A stretch of 64,000 nt of DNA. It comes from Ruegeria haliotis (GTDB lineage: Bacteria > Pseudomonadota > Alphaproteobacteria > Rhodobacterales > Rhodobacteraceae). The notes under the pieces are model-generated. The model ran no database searches, was not told where the DNA came from, and saw nothing but the letters and a program-made list of their open reading frames with translations. This document shows, piece by piece, positions 63,402-64,000 of the stretch (position 1 is the stretch's first letter; every line of letters begins with the position of its first letter). The translations under genes were made by a program, and so were the position numbers. Where the stretch lies: contig NZ_JABXWT010000002.1 of assembly GCF_013377785.1 (NCBI RefSeq), forward strand, positions 124,001-188,000, in the 5' to 3' direction.

Positions 63402-64000
63402 TTAGGAGTTTACAGGCTGTGCCGAAGCGCCGCCGTTATTGATGGCCCAGTTGGCGTTGGTCTTGATGCCGCCAAGCGGGAAGAAATGCACGTTGGTGAT
63501 GTTGAAATCCGGGTTGGCCGCCTTGTGGTTGGCCAGTTCAGTAACAACATCTGTCGGCTCATAAGGCAACAGCAGTTTGGAGACGTCCATGGCACGCTTT
63601 TGCAGCACTTTCAGCGACGGACCAACGCCACAGGCGATGGCGAATTTGATCAGGGTCTGCAGCTTGGCCGGACCCGCGATGCCGATATGGATCGGCAGGT
63701 CGATGCCGGCCTCCTTCAGGCTGTCAGCCCAGGCGATGATCGGTTTGGCATCAAATGCGAACTGCGTGGCCAGTGCCATTTCGGCATCGGTGGTTTCGTT
63801 GAACTTCTGTTTCCAGCGCAGCGCATCCGCCACGTTCTTGGTGGAACCGTCGGGATCAATGTCCTTGTTGCCTTCGGGATGACCCGCAACATGCAGACGT
63901 TTGAAACCCGCTTTGTCGAACAAACCGCTTTCCAGCAACTGCATCGAGCTGTCGAAATCACCATGCGGTTTTGCAACGCCACCGGCCAACAGCAGCGCCT
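63402..64000 (-). CDS. metF: Methylenetetrahydrofolate reductase (MetF-like), C-terminal part
   Basis: The frame is open to the window edge; about 199 residues are visible and the start lies outside. The segments FKRLHVAGHPEGNKDID, ALRWKQKFNETTDAEMALATQFAFDAKPIIAWADSL, and IHIGIAGPAKLQTLIKFAIACGVGPSLK are the C-terminal half of the MTHFR barrel (flavin-binding, folate site). With the corrinoid methyltransferase downstream it would oxidise methyl-THF to methylene-THF in a demethylation route, the reverse of its biosynthetic direction. Because it sits in this cluster, it may be a paralog of the methionine-pathway metF. Confidence 0.85.
   Translation of the reverse strand, partial: ALLLAGGVAKPHGDFDSSMQLLESGLFDKAGFKRLHVAGHPEGNKDIDPDGSTKNVADALRWKQKFNETTDAEMALATQFAFDAKPIIAWADSLKEAGIDLPIHIGIAGPAKLQTLIKFAIACGVGPSLKVLQKRAMDVSKLLLPYEPTDVVTELANHKAANPDFNITNVHFFPLGGIKTNANWAINNGGASAQPVNS

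Overview
The window looks like chromosome from a marine Rhodobacteraceae (Roseobacter-group) alphaproteobacterium. The evidence is the iscR-nifS-sufB-C-D-S operon with extra membrane genes, a CckA-type hybrid kinase preceded by a CtrA-type TTAA-N7-TTAA site, an alphaproteobacterial GTTC-N7-GTTC SOS box before recA, a sulfotransferase-like gene beside recA, an IalB-family protein and a RACo-like C1 cluster. I saw no insertion sequence, phage gene or CRISPR array.  LAYOUT. 1-5.7 kb: a Liv-type (branched-chain amide/amino acid) ABC transporter, split in the middle by two tandem paralogous secreted proteins. 5.8-8.7 kb: lipoprotein, HerA-like ATPase, a candidate small RNA and an IalB-family protein. 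8.8-14 kb: envelope block with KAS, ACP, LpxD-like acyltransferase and L,D-transpeptidase in one minus-strand operon, divergent from a DUF882 (MepK-like) Tat substrate. 14.3-15 kb: orphan gene and tRNA-Arg(CCG). 15-22.7 kb: Fe-S assembly operon with a promoter that overlaps an Irr/ICE-like palindrome. 22.9-27.5 kb: hydrolase, tandem-HD protein, SMR transporter and typA. 27.8-29.5 kb: secreted Gly/Ser repeat protein next to a LapG-like cysteine protease. 29.8-38.4 kb: core genes alaS, recA, cckA and an RsmB-like rRNA methyltransferase.  38.5-57.1 kb is a catabolic accessory region. It holds (a) a five-gene operon of DUF1185, alpha/beta hydrolase, flavin reductase fused to a degenerate Nudix-like domain, luciferase-like monooxygenase and aldehyde dehydrogenase, divergent from gntR plus a DUF1330 gene with an operator-like palindrome between them; (b) a LysR regulator and two adjacent Rieske oxygenase alpha subunits without a reductase, flanked by two long non-coding gaps; (c) an M24 hydrolase overlapping an Asp/Glu-racemase-like gene, resembling the EutD/EutA pair of ectoine use; (d) a PotABCD-type ABC transporter leading into a convincing creatinase gene, with a 20-bp perfect palindrome upstream and a hairpin-rich leader before creatinase.  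57.2-64 kb: guaB, a RACo-like corrinoid-activation protein, tRNA-Gly(CCC), ppk2, a methyltetrahydrofolate/corrinoid-type methyltransferase and the C-terminal part of a MetF-like reductase. The last set suggests corrinoid-dependent demethylation feeding the folate C1 pool. Together with creatinase (creatine to sarcosine plus urea) and the Rieske and M24 genes, it points to a region devoted to methylated and N-rich organic compounds. Functions rest on reading the translations. No database search was run.
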